DNA of 64,000 bases from Metallyticus violacea (taxonomy: Eukaryota; Arthropoda; Insecta; Mantodea; Metallyticidae): NCBI GenBank assembly GCA_030762175.1, contig CM060834.1, forward strand, positions 30,015,001 to 30,079,000. Direction: 5' to 3'. Below the pieces are notes generated by a model. The model did no database searches. It worked only from the letters and a program-made list of their open reading frames with translations, and was not told where the DNA came from. Below, one piece after another: positions 47,161 through 58,884 of this stretch (position 1 is the first letter of the stretch; each line of letters begins with the position of its first letter). Position numbers and translations under genes: made by a program.

Positions 47161-48799
47161 ATAATTACACTTGACATTTAATTTAAAAAGTTACAATAAA
47201 AAATATTCGACAGCTTAAAGGGAATGTACTGACTTACATATTACAACAAAAGATTAAGTCATTAAAGAGAAACTTGAGGGATTTGTTTCTTATACAAAAG
47301 TTCAATTCATGGCGTCATTGACGACAAACATACACACACTCATTTCTGTTCTGTGAGTGTTTCTTGTTTTTCATGTTTGTTAGTGGCGAAAAACCAGCTT
47401 GCACAAATAGGGGTTGAAAAATGTAACAAGAATATGAGCTGCTTCCAATGTTATTACCGAGTTCTCTTTCTTCGTTACCATTCAAAACTTGAGAGATATA
47501 GCTCACAATGTTTCAGTTGAAGTGTTCCGTCTGACTGAAGTTCTGCGATTTGCTCTCTTAAGGATTACGCACTCAAGTCATATTTGGCGATCTTGATGGA
47601 GAGAAAATATTGCTAATATTGTCATTTGTAATTGCCAAGAGCTATGAGGGGATTTAAAATCAGTTCGCATGTAGCCAACTCATCTTCAACTTTTCTTTTT
47701 ATAATCAAAAATGTATTATTACTGCGTTTAGATTTTTAGAAAGCAAAATGAACACAATTATAATTTAGTAAGTGCCTAAACTACCGGTCCACCTAAAAAC
47801 ATGCCGAACGCGGACGAAACTGCGCTACGACTGCAAGCCTACAATCACCTGGCTGCTGAAGGCAAGTTGTGTGCGCGCAAGACCGGGTTTCCCGTATTGT
47901 TACCTACTACTATATTAGTGAGTAGCAGGAACTCACTCTATGGGATATTGGGTTGTGACAGATGGTTCTAACTCCATATCGTAACGCAGTTATCAGTTTT
48001 AAAACAAAAATACCTTGGTCTTGTTTATCAGTACATCATAAAAATTACTGTAAATAAAAAAAATTAATGCAATTGACAATGTGCTTAAATTAACTTTTTA
48101 ATTTTTTTTTCTTTTTAGGTCATCTATTAATTCCCTAAAATTTTCCAAAATGTAAAATAGCATCCTATAAATAAGGCAAACCTACTGAATTATAAAATAA
48201 AGTTCTGAATTTTATATAACTTATAAGTAAATATAGTTATACCGTGCCACCATTCACATTGTTTTAACATTTTATTTTTTATATTTCACTCTAGAAAAAT
48301 GATGTGGGTAATTTTCAATTAGCTCGCCAAACGATATGCTAAGTTGGCAGGCTTGAAAAAAATAGTATTATTAAAAAATTCAAGTTCATAATCGCTAATA
48401 CTTTTAACTGCCCACTTCAAGTCTAAGCTAATCATTCCTTCGTCATTGCTATAAAGAATTACACTCGAAACAACAGTAATTAATTCAATTAAACACATTC
48501 TACTGCTTACATCTTCGACCATTGCATCACCTACATGCAAAACTGAGAACCGCATTCTGTCCTATGGAGCAATTTTTCTCGTGCCCTTTTGTGAAAGCTG
48601 AACATACACAGCCCTGCCACGAGAGCATACAGAAAGTTTTCGGACCTCAGTAAAATGTTTACATCATTATCGATTTAAACGGTTTAAGTCAAAGACTGTT
48701 CCGGGTTTCATGGACCACATGAAAGTTGAACTTACACACTGTTAGAAGTATAGGAGCCTATCTCTTCAATTGCCATATTGTATATTGTGCGATTATTTG
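47161..48799. other. unassigned AT-rich DNA
   Basis: No gene or repeat identified. Confidence 0.4.
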
Positions 48800-49010
48800 G
48801 AAGTAAATTGGCCGGTAATTATGCCCAAAGAACTCTTTTTTTTCAGGTATGGAATTTTTAACGTGCCGTAAATTTATAACACGGGGCCCACGACTTTTAA
48901 GTCCTTCCCCGAGAATTTGCGCTGGAGATTTTTACGTACAAAACCTATCAACCTCGGCCAGGTTGACCCAGAGATTCACCCATTTCTCCTAGAGCATCGA
49001 GGCATAAGGT
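48800..49010 (-). mobile_element. SINE family B variant copy
   Basis: On the reverse strand it contains ggttgataggtttt, cgtaaaaatctccagcgc and ataaatttacggcacg, shared with the 21.2-kb copy and with family B. The tRNA-like head is only weakly readable and the 3' end stops near a T-rich run at 48834-48842. Confidence 0.65.
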
Positions 49011-50384
49011 ACCTAGTAGCTTATGCTTTTTTCTGCAAATCAACATAATTTCGTTCAGCGTGCACTTGTTAGAGACATAACGGTAGTTTTCACGCTGATC
49101 CTGAACAGAACACAAAGTTGGTTTTCTAAAAACTATACTGGTTAACCAAATGAAATTTTAACCATCTTATTAAACAATTATTTCTGATTTAAAAACCGTT
49201 TTTAAATATTTGTCTGACCTTAGTTTTATTATTTTAATTAACAGAAAAAATTAACATTTTGTTCCTTTAGCTACACTTTTCTCACACATTTTTAAACTCA
49301 GCTTCTTCATATTTTTGCAACAGTTTGAAAAGATGTGATTTAAAATTGTTGATAAAATATGTTATTTAAAGCAACAATATACTTTTTAAATTTTTGCATA
49401 ATATGTCATAAATTTATGTCAACTTCGAAACATATTTAATTTCTGTGCATGTGCAAAACCCCTGTTCTATATAGCAGGTAAAAGCTGTAAACGTATGCAT
49501 TAATTCAGCTCAAATGATACAAAGTATCAATACTAGAGAAGTTAAATAACATTTCATGTGATTACTCCAAAACCCTGGGTGATAGAGAGATTTTGGAAAA
49601 AGCACGAAAGAACACGGAAAGAAGGTTAATTTTTTTACCAGTATTATAATCTGTATCCGGAAATTTTCTGATCATCTCTCTTAATATTAGCGGCAAAGAA
49701 TAAGTCCAAGCTAGGCATTAATGGGAGAGTAGCTGTGATAAAATAATTATTAAGAGAATTAATTACAACTAATTAAAAGTCTTGCAAAAGTTTATATTTT
49801 ATATTATATAGTATGGTTTAACTGAATGTAATATTAAAAAAAAAAACTTGTAAAATGACTGATGAAGCATGTCCGTAGCTAGTTACTCTAATAGCTCACA
49901 TATTAATTGTACAGCTTTGTACAATTTGTATTTATATTGTACAACTTTTCCTGTTGAGTCTTCTCAGTGCCGGGCTCAAGCGGCGTCTGCTCTGTGTGTA
50001 CAACACGAAACAAATCTTGATCGCCGCGCTGTAGAAAAAAAAAAGAAGTCATGGATTTGACGCCGCCTGTATAAATCATTTGTGACGCTCCGTTCAGATT
50101 CCCACGTTAACTTTCAATGTCAAAACACGTCCAAATTGCGTCACACCCTCCCCTAAGAAACGCATGGCTAATTACCGAGAATATAATAGGTTACACTTCG
50201 ATGTAGTTTGTAGATCAATAATTGGTTTTGGATTGGCTGTGTACTAAGTTCTAGTCACGCATGCGCAGGAAGAGTTGGGGCAAGTTAATTAAAACTCACG
50301 CTAGTTCAAGACATAAAGTGATGGAAATCAACTTCATTTCTCTAGCAGCTGAAGAACCCATTGGTTGGTAAACAGAGATTCTGT
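49011..50384. other. unassigned DNA
   Basis: No recognised gene. Short tgtacaa repeats near 49908-49944 are too few to form an array. Confidence 0.4.
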
Positions 50385-51315
50385 TTCGGGGATAGTTATT
50401 TAATTATTGGGCTTTTACTAAATAGAATGTTATAATTCACCACTCTGCCTATTTATTTTCCAACCAGTCTCCCCAACTCTCAATAAAACTAATCGTGAAG
50501 GCAGCCACCCCTTGCTTCATCAAGCCTCTTTCTTCCAAACTGCCGAACTGATGGCCTCAGATACTGGAAAATGTTCCAAGAAATGGGGTTTGAACTCTGT
50601 GGTTGTTGATTTACTAGTGTCTATCCAAACTCTTGCAGAAAGTCCATTGTTATCAAAACGATGTGCGCGGAGCATTGTCGTGGTGAAGCTACAATCCTTG
50701 CAACCCCTGGGAAGGCAAACCGTGTTGTATCAATTGGCAGTGTCCGTTATTTTCTGGAGAGAAAGGCTAATAATATGGTCATTTGTGAGAAGCTAGCAAC
50801 CATCTTCCAGCCTACACTTCGACACACTTAGTCTTCACTGGGGAGTCTCAATTTATAAAGACCCAGAAGATTTCTTCTTTGATCCCGGGTCGTATCGGTA
50901 AATCCCGTTTTCGTCATATGTTAAAATATCGTGGACACGTTAGGCGATACTGTTGTCAAAACGAAGTCATTTACTGGTAGCTTTCTACTCTTGCTGCTTT
51001 TTGTTCTACGAGGTTGTGAAAGTACTCAAGGACAACAAAGCTTCCTCACGTGTTGAGCTTCTGACACCTGTGGAGAATGAATATTTAGATACTCCACTAC
51101 CTATCTGTAAGTCAGTCGCGATCGTTCTTCACTATGGCTTCTACAGGAGATGTCTTCATTTGTGAGTACTATTGCTAGATGCCCTTTTTCTTCCAAATTC
51201 TGTAAACGAGTTATAAACTTTTGTAAATAAAGGAACACAATTTGGGAGAGCTCTCTGTCATTTTCCAAACATTTTTGTTGCCTTAGATCGCACTTATAAT
51301 CGTAAAAAATCATTA
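50385..51315 (-). pseudogene. mariner transposase relic, family M1 copy e
   Basis: The reverse strand opens with FYDYKCDLRQQ (about 51275-51310), equivalent to the start of copy b. It contains the cactatggcttct antisense block at 51138-51150, TVCLP-type sequence near 50715-50740, and a decayed HDNA-like ttcaccacgacaatgctcc near 50680. The 3' terminus at 50425-50465 matches copy c. A duplicated 17-mer (atcgtaaaaaatcatta) lies at the 5' edge, 51299-51333. Multiple frame breaks make it inactive. Confidence 0.75.
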
Positions 51316-51336
51316 ATCGTAAAAAATCATTAATAA

Positions 51337-51560
51337 TACTCTCGACCGCCTGTTTGGTCTAACGTTGCTGACTGCTAGCTAGAAGGCCCCTAGTTCAATA
51401 CCCAGTACTTTATTAGAAATGCTCTAAGTTAGGAAGGTTTGGAACGGAATCCATCGAGCCTCGAGGACAATTGGGGAGCCACATGATAGAGGTGGTGTCA
51501 TCCCGAAAGCCGCGTGATAGGCGACCAGCTGGGATGCTGATAAGTAGTAAGGCTGTAATA
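51337..51560 (+). mobile_element. tRNA-derived SINE, family C copy 1
   Basis: The head has gtttggtctaacg (A-box-like) and ctagttcaatacccag (B-box) at about 51391-51406. The body has gaaagccgcgtgatagg, and the 3' part is gctgggatgctgataagtag. It starts directly downstream of the mariner copy e start. Confidence 0.55.
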
Positions 51561-51959
51561 CTTTCAATCAGCTAAATAATAGTGCTTGCGTTTGATTTAT
51601 GAAAACTGGTTTTATACTGATTACTGCAATAAAGTTTACTGTTCCTAGGATGCTAGAGGCACCCTCGTTATAGACCTATTATTACGTTTTAGTATAATCC
51701 TTGGATAAGTTCTTTCACTAGTAACATCTCGTTATCATTGAATGGTTTTAATAAATATGATTAAAGTTCCTGTATTCATTTTTCATTAAATTGATGAGAT
51801 TTTTTTACCAATATTATCATTATTATTCTAAATGCTATAATAATACGAAAAGGGAATTTTTATTATTTTACATTGTGCCAACATTTCTGACAGCCAATTA
51901 CAAAATACAGAATTTTTCAAATTTAAAATTATATAATTAACCATAAATGGCACGAACTG
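51561..51959. other. unassigned AT-rich DNA
   Basis: Nothing recognisable. Confidence 0.4.
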
Positions 51960-52570
51960 CTGTAAATCATTCCTCTCGGTAGCTATTGTTCTTCTTTTAA
52001 ATATCTATTGTCCATTTATTTTTGTATGCTCTTCATCCACGTTGGCCTTCCTCGTTTCAGTCTTAGTGGAATCCATTTATGCATCATCCTCGATAACTGT
52101 TCTTCACTCATTCACATTAAATTGCCATTCCATATCGATTGTCTTGTTAAAATGTTCTCCACAGTTTTATTCTTAATTTCCATATCTTTTTTTGTCTTGT
52201 ATATTTCAGATTCTATCTCTTAACGACACCCTTACTGACCATTTCCAATAATCCATTTCTATTGCCAAAAATCTATTTTTGTAGATATTTTAAGTTGTCA
52301 TGTTTCTGCATATAATACTATGCTTCTAACAATCTATTTATAAATTTGATACTTTATTTCTTTATCTTTATTAATCTGTTTATCTCATAATATAGGATTA
52401 AGAGTCGTTATGGAAAATTATCCTTTCTTTATGCAAAAAATATTAATTACTTTTATAATGTTTTCCATTATTAGTAATTATAACACCTAAATATTCTTTA
52501 TTCCCATAACTCCATATTTCTTCCTACAAATCTTTAAAGCCTCTTCAAGAACTTTTATAGGTAATTTATA
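51960..52570 (-). pseudogene. non-LTR retrotransposon ORF2 C-terminal relic
   Basis: The reverse strand reads KEYLGVIIT (about 52475-52505), the post-palm LGV block of reverse transcriptases. It continues with FLAIEMDYWKWSVRVSLRDR (about 52205-52275), and MHKWIPLRLKRGRPTWMKS (about 52025-52085), the W-x-P...RGRP-x2-W tail common in RTE/Jockey-like LINE proteins. Many stops are present, so no long open frame remains. Only the 3' end is retained. The clade cannot be fixed by eye. Confidence 0.65.
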
Positions 52571-53100
52571 ATTTTTCTGAAAAAACGGTAATTCAGCACA
52601 TGCTAATTATGCAAAAATCAAAACAAAAATTTGAAACTTGTTGCTCGGGTTAAATCATCTCACCTACTGAGTACGCGAATGCAAGGTATCTCATTCCGCA
52701 CTCATTAATTTGTTTCATTCCCTGAAAATTGACTGCAGTTGTTAAGAGACATAAAACAGAATAGAAAAACAGTCCCTTGGAGGTTATTCTGGCCTGTGGT
52801 GTCCGTTCTTCGTTTACCTTCTATATTTGTTTAAAAATCCTGTTATTTTTATGCAGATCCCTTGAAGCGAAACAGTTTCCGGAGACTTCTAAATGGAAAT
52901 GTGTGCTGCTATTTTTAATTACCTCTGTTATCACAAAACCTAACAAATAAAGTGCTTTCAGGATATACGTGGTAAATTGTTTGCTGGAAAACAATGTTTA
53001 CGCTAGGCCTTTATCATGATAACGCAACAACGGATTAAGTTCGTTTTGGGCAATGCTTTCAACATTCAAAATTAATTAATTTTGACATTTATGGAAAATA
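52571..53100. other. unassigned DNA
   Basis: Nothing recognisable. Confidence 0.4.
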
Positions 53101-53274
53101 TTTACGCTATAAAGTGTTAATATTCGAAATAATTATTTAAATTGATTACCTCCTGGTAGAATGTTAAGTTATGGGATAATTAAATAATTTACGCTATAAA
53201 GTATTAATATTCGAAATAATTATTTAAATTGATTACTTCCTGGTAGAATGTTAAATTATGGGATAATTAAATAA
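53101..53274. repeat. tandem duplication, 2 x 87 bp
   Basis: 53101-53187 and 53188-53274 are adjacent copies differing at three positions (tttacgctataaagt at the start of each). AT-rich, non-coding. Confidence 0.95.
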
Positions 53275-53769
53275 TAAAGGAACATATAGGTTAAAAATTA
53301 TCATTGCACATTTATTACCTCTAAAGTATTCCCATAAATGTTAACACATTTATCTCTTTGGCGCTTTATTATACGCCTGCTTGTCTGCAAAATATTCATA
53401 GTGCCTCGCATCGACTATTTGAAGACCGGCTACTTTTACCAGAACACAATATGGAAAAATGGCGGCCGAAGTAGCCCTACTACTGCCAATAGTAAATACG
53501 AAACTTTTACGAAGTATTATCTAAACAAGAAGACATTATCATTAGAAAATATTTCCATGATTTTTAAGAATCCGATATTGTTTGCAAACATATTTCTCAT
53601 ATGTAAACGAATATATACTATAAACTTCTCCACAGGAAGGCACAAATCTTTATAATATACACGAACTTTCAAATTACTGGACACCTTAAAATTAATCGAC
53701 ACAAGATGTGATATGGTCATATTTATCATAGTCTACTTTAACGAGAACATAGTTTTCCTTGGCAATAGT
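53275..53769. other. unassigned DNA
   Basis: The 105-codon frame at 53338-53655 has no recognised domain. Confidence 0.35.
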
Positions 53770-54850
53770 TACAAATGGGGTCACTTGTCACATCTTAACC
53801 TCACTTGCAAAGGAGTCAAAATATATTTTGCTCACACCTTCATTAAAACTATATTCATCTCGTCCCAAAACCTGTTTTATATTTCTTCCGCATATTTCCT
53901 TCCATTGCTAATCCTCAGGACATGTAGATTAGGGAAAACTGCACAAGAAAAATGTCCTCCCTAACCACAAATTTTGGTATGAAATGTTTAATGCACATTA
54001 AACACTATAGTTTCATCATTAACTCCAAAAATTGCATGATGTATGCTGTTTATTCACTCCTACTTTAATTACTGTTATTTAGAAAATGCAAATATAGTAT
54101 TAAGCTGTGCACTGCCATAATTAAAACATACAAGGGCAATCCATGTTGCACTAAACACTTTCTATTACACAAGTTCCTGATTTGGTTTCAATAAATCAAA
54201 TTAACGTAATAAAAGAAAACTAAAGCACTAACACGATACTGTTAATTTACTTTCAACTATAAACCACGTTAACTGCAACAAACCAAATAAACAAACCCTG
54301 TGTTAATAGCAACATGGCAGACTCATTATGGGTGCTGTCTTTGCATAACCTCACTTACAAACGAGTCTTTAACATCACACTCACACCAATCATAAAACTC
54401 TTATCATCTCCATCCAAAGCCCGCTCCATACTTTCTTTCAGATCTTTCCTTTCTTTGCTTACTCATGCCGTCACACTATAATTGATTACAGAAATTTTAC
54501 AGGGAAAATGTCCTCCTAACCAAAATGTTGGTACGAAACGTTTAGTACACATTACATTTTCATCATTAACTTCAAAATTTGCATGGTATATACTCTTTAT
54601 CCACTCCCCCTTTAATTACTGCTATTTACGAAATGTTAATGTGGTATTAAGCGGTATACTTCCATAATTAAGATATGCAGGAGCAATCCATGTTGTACTA
54701 ACATTTCCAATTAATAAGTTCCTGGTATGATTTCACTACATCAATATTTACTTTAAAAAAAAAAAACAAGTCTCACGCTACTATTGATTTATTTCCAACT
54801 GTAAACCACTGCAACAAATCAAATGAACAAAGTCATGTAATTTACAACAC
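53770..54850. repeat. diverged tandem duplication, about 2 x 540 bp
   Basis: The first unit (about 53790-54310) and second unit (about 54340-54850) share the same order of blocks: taacctcacttgcaaa/taacctcacttacaaa, gaaaaatgtcctcc/gaaaatgtcctcc, gcaatccatgttgcact/gcaatccatgttgtact, and ccataattaa. Divergence is substantial, so the duplication is old or the units are a satellite-like family. Confidence 0.8.
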
Positions 54851-55069
54851 GGACCACATTTTCCACCATTTTGTTTACTATCGATACCTGCATCGGGGTC
54901 TGGTAAATATAGTTGGTCTTGATTGTGTTGCGTCTTCACGTTCACAAGCAGCGACCTCTGAGAGTTCACGCGTTTCTATTGCTGACTTTGCCGTTTGCTC
55001 TGGGCACAGAATTGTGGTAACCATTTTTTTCCTAATGAATATGTGGGAAACAAACTCGTACCGTTCTTC
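54851..55069. other. unassigned DNA
   Basis: Nothing recognisable. Confidence 0.4.
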
Positions 55070-55435
55070 ACTGTACCGCTGCAGAGATACAGCATTCGGT
55101 GAGTATTTTATTTCCCCATTAATTTGTAGAATCCACTGGGGAATATTTTTAGGTGATGCAAGTGGTTTTTAATAACGCCACTTATGCAATCTATCCCGAT
55201 TAAAACGCGATTTTCCTCCGCCGTGAATAAACCATCCACCGGCACAATTACACCAAGAATGATGACTCGGATCATTTTACAGTGACGTGTGTTCGTATTG
55301 GAATCTCTTATGCCACTCCAGCACACATGAACGTGACATACACTGTTCGCTGTACGCAACAGATGTGCGACTCCTTTTTCACCAGTCAAAAATTGAACCA
55401 CGCCTCTTTGCTCTTCTTTGCTCCCTTTCATTTTC
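55070..55435 (-). pseudogene. mariner-type transposase N-terminal relic, M4 (tentative)
   Basis: A 107-codon reverse frame (55431-55108) starts SKEEQRGVVQFLTGEKG and ends with GVIKNHLHHLKIFPSGF. The first resembles the opening of mariner-type DNA-binding domains. The last resembles the second HTH (ISVGSVHxIIHxHLxMxK pattern). The middle is not alignable and no catalytic motif follows, so it is a fragment. Confidence 0.4.
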
Positions 55436-55739
55436 TATGTTAAACCAATACCCATATCTCTAACTTTCCAGTACACTAAACAAACAACGAACTTAAGTTT
55501 TGCACGCCTTGGGTTCTAGGCTGGTGACCTGCTTTCATTTGACTTCCCTTACACGGAGTTTGGATTGCAACCTGCGGTAACAAGCTTACACAGCTTTAAC
55601 TCATGAAAACCCGTGCCTCCATCAGCGGTGGTATACTCCAGTGCGAGCTATCGCAAACTGATGAAAAGTACAGCGACATATATTTTATTCCACACCTTCT
55701 AGCAAACTTCCCTGCCGGACAGAAGTAGATGCATGGTTT
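55436..55739. other. unassigned DNA
   Basis: Nothing recognisable. Confidence 0.4.
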
Positions 55740-55985
55740 GAACCACAATCTTAATGCAGTCAGGCCGTTTTTAGATCTAATTCTGACTGATAATGCTGTT
55801 CACAGATGTAACTGAGATCCCAAATTTCAGTTAAATGTTTCTTTATATTATTGAATACCGGTCAGAGACAAGAGCCCTAAATATTCGAATTCTCGGGCTA
55901 CAGCAGGGTGATCGTGAATTTGCCTGTTTCTTGGAATCACTACTCTGTCCTTACCTCTACGAATTGTTCACGGAAATCAGGCACT
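55740..55985 (-). repeat. dispersed repeat X, reversed partial copy
   Basis: The reverse complement shares gaaacaggcaaattc and gggatctcagttacatctg with 42500-42655, with intervening sequence diverged. Confidence 0.6.
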
Positions 55986-56099
55986 AATTAGAGCTACCTT
56001 CTACCAGTAGCAGCTGAGAATGGGGAGGGGGGGAATAAGACCTGGGTTCCAAAATTAAGAAGGGGTCTGCAAAATATAGAAATTTTGGATCGCAGAGCG

Positions 56100-56770
56100 A
56101 GGCTATAGGTGAGGAGTTGAAGGAAAATTAATAAACCCTTGAGGGACAGTAATAGGTGGCTGATTCTTTCGGAGTGTGCAGAAAGAGATACAGTCGGAGA
56201 TACAGTCAGAGCTGAAAATCGAATGAGGGAGAGAGTTACACAGCTCGCTTGGTTTAGATTAGGCGCACGGCGGATGGCTAAAGTTTCAGACAGAGAGGGT
56301 GCGATAATTTGCCTTATATGTGCAGAGAAAGAATCTTGGGAGCATATTCTGGCGACTGCAAGCGACTGAAAGAATGGAGAAAGAGGGCAGTGGGAGCGCT
56401 GAATTTTGGGGGCGGAAAAAAAGTGAGACAACCGAGATCGAAAGAGGCAGAAAACTGGGAAGGGGATAGGGGAATATGAATAACATGTTTTTTTTAATTT
56501 GTACATATATGTGAGCGGGTGTAAGTTACTTTTATATCATTTTCTTTTCTGTTTGTATTATTTGTGTATTTCATTTTTCTTCTACTATTATATTTTTTCT
56601 TATTTTCCAACTTATTTTATTATATTGTTTGTCTCTTAAGGGTTAAACTAATATTGGTTTGTGAAATTTAATGCACCTAGTGCATTGGAAAAGCATGTAT
56701 GGCCTCATACCCTGTGCTACGTAAATGAGTTAGATTTGTAACAAATGTATTTGGTAAATAAATATACCAC
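56100..56770 (+). pseudogene. non-LTR retrotransposon ORF2 3' end with zinc-finger-like tail
   Basis: The forward frame 56139-56369 reads RMRERVTQLAWFRLGARRM and CLICAEKESWEHILA, the C-x2-C-x8-H type zinc motif at the C-terminus of many LINE ORF2 proteins. A frame change near 56361 then gives CKRLKEWRKRAVGALNFGG, restoring the downstream Cys. A T-rich 3' UTR follows, ending near aataaatatacc (about 56757-56768). The 170-codon reverse frame over 55994-56506 is its antisense shadow. 5'-truncated and broken. Confidence 0.6.
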
Positions 56771-58324
56771 ACCTTTTGCTACTGCCCTTCACTTTTCCGT
56801 TAAGCACACATGAGATGCCTTTCTTGAAGTTGGTGAAACCTTTCCCCGAGTGGTTCTATTTTCAGTGCCATTCAAAGTAGCAGGAATGAGGGCACAGTCC
56901 AGTATACTAGCTACATATTGCTTATAGTGATAAAGTTAATTTTGCTTCCTTATATTTAACCATGGCACCAGTGGAATTTCTAAATTTAACATAGATTGCA
57001 AAAAACTTTCGGTTTATGTCCCTCTGTACATACAACGTATTTTTAATTACTCAAACTATAATATAAATAGCTCACTTAAAATGTTTCCTGGGTTCTTGTT
57101 TTCAAAGATTGGAAGTTTCTTATCAAATAGAGTTTTTTATCAATTCAAAATACAGAGTTTCCACAAATATTCTAAGTCTACAGATCAAATTATATTCCTG
57201 CCCAAAATCGGCAACTTCAATGTCATTTTGTGTTTAAAATTCATTCCAAGTTAGGAGATAACTTTAGGAAAGATGTCTAGATTAGCTCCACTTTCTTTGA
57301 ACAAACCCCAAAAAGTTGCTGATATGATTCTGTGCTTATATTTTGGTGGAAAAATATTATTTGGGGAATCATTGCCTGCATTTCAAGGGAAAGAATAGAT
57401 ATGCAATTTCCCTTTAGCTGAGTTACGGTTTCTGCGGAAGGAATATAACTGGATCTCAATATTCGACCTTTGTCTATTGGTGTGCACCGGGAATACAACA
57501 CTGTATACCAACATTAAAAAAAAACTGTTCAACACACTAGCAAATCAAATCGATGTAATTTATTTCCTTAGTTGCAGTCCTTGTTTTTAAAAGTATGTTA
57601 CATTTCTATTTTCAGGATAGCTCACCTGACGTTTGGGAAGCGGAAATTACTCCTCCCGGAGACCATATAAGTTAGCAGCTGCTATAATGTGATTTCTGGA
57701 ACAGAAAACTTGTTTCTAAAGCTTCCGGTTCCTTATATCAAACTTCGGTATGGAGTGGTTTTCCTACTTAGCACTTGTTCGAAAACTTTTAGACTAGAGC
57801 CAGAGTGTGTGTAATCGAATTTAAAGTTAGAGCTCGTTTAACTTAATGGTAGAAGCCATTTTGTACAACATATAAAACGTAAGGGGGGGGGGGATGAAGC
57901 AAGCGAACAACCGTGGAAAGGGAGTAGAGAATAACAGCTACCTCTTTATAACGGCTTCCTTCCAAAAACAGGTCTCTCTTGCTTCATTTTGCCAGCAGCT
58001 GGAGAAAATAAGAAATGTTCACAGATGCCCGAAGGTACAAGTACATTGTTAGTCAAGTGCAATCCAAAATCTGATGTCTGTGGGGAAGTGAAACATTCAG
58101 ATATAAATTTAATATGTTTTGGTTATAAGAGAAAACTTTGCGAAACAACTCAAGATTAACATAAATAGAAAAGGAGGAGGAAACAACTTTCAGGTAGTAC
58201 ATTAATTTCTGCAGTTCTTTTTTAAATTTATTTTTCATATAATTTGATAATTTCGAAAGTACTTTAAAGCTGTATTTAATTTGTTTTATTTGTTAGTAAA
58301 TAAATACTCGTATAATGCACACCT
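56771..58324. other. unassigned DNA
   Basis: A short G tract (about 11) lies near 57881-57892. No gene recognised. Confidence 0.4.
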
Positions 58325-58520
58325 CTGTGAACAAGTGGCAGCGTTTGCGACTACTAATTGGTGATTCTAGGTTCGAATCCCGGTCAGGACAAGCTGTCTG
58401 GATAAAGTTTGTTCGGAGATGTTCCCTACCCTGAGAAGGTGAATACTAATAACTTTAAGGCGCCAAGGTCTCCGAGTTCATTTGCGCATCATCAGCTCAT
58501 TTAACGTCGCGAGAAGAACA
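58325..58520 (+). mobile_element. tRNA-derived SINE, family C-like copy
   Basis: The head has aagtggcagcgtttgcga (A-box region) and ctaggttcgaatcccggt (B-box, about 58367-58384). The body runs to ctcatttaacgtcgcgagaa, a tail type common among insect SINEs. Its relation to the 51.34-kb element is only general. Confidence 0.6.
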
Positions 58521-58884
58521 ATTCAATCAAAGTGACAAGAAATAACATATTTAAAAATATCTCTCAATTTCAGCTGTTCTCAAATTTTTCTTGAAATGAA
58601 GCTCTGTGATTAAGCTCAAAGTTTAAAATTCTAAATTTACATTCTACATTGAGGTTACTTGTGACTGAGCATTGCTGCTTACTAGGTTAAGTGCAGCAGC
58701 CGCCGCAATCGCAAAAGGAGATGAGTCGCCGCACGTAAAGTTAGTATTTTCATTCAGTATTTCTATTATTACGCAAAGCGTAAAAATAGAAGATAATATC
58801 CCTCGAAGACAATAGATTGCCGCCTTCTGCGTAGGAAATTCCTGAATTTCATTTAACTTTTAACTTCTTTTTTTTCCGTAAGAA
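58521..58884. other. unassigned DNA
   Basis: Nothing recognisable. Confidence 0.4.

Noticed and set aside
48600..48720. Possible transposon terminus (cagaaagttttcgga)
   Set aside because: No inverted partner or coding remnant was found nearby, so the match is too short to support.
55994..56506. 170-codon reverse open frame
   Set aside because: It is the antisense shadow of the forward LINE 3' end with its zinc-finger-like tail.
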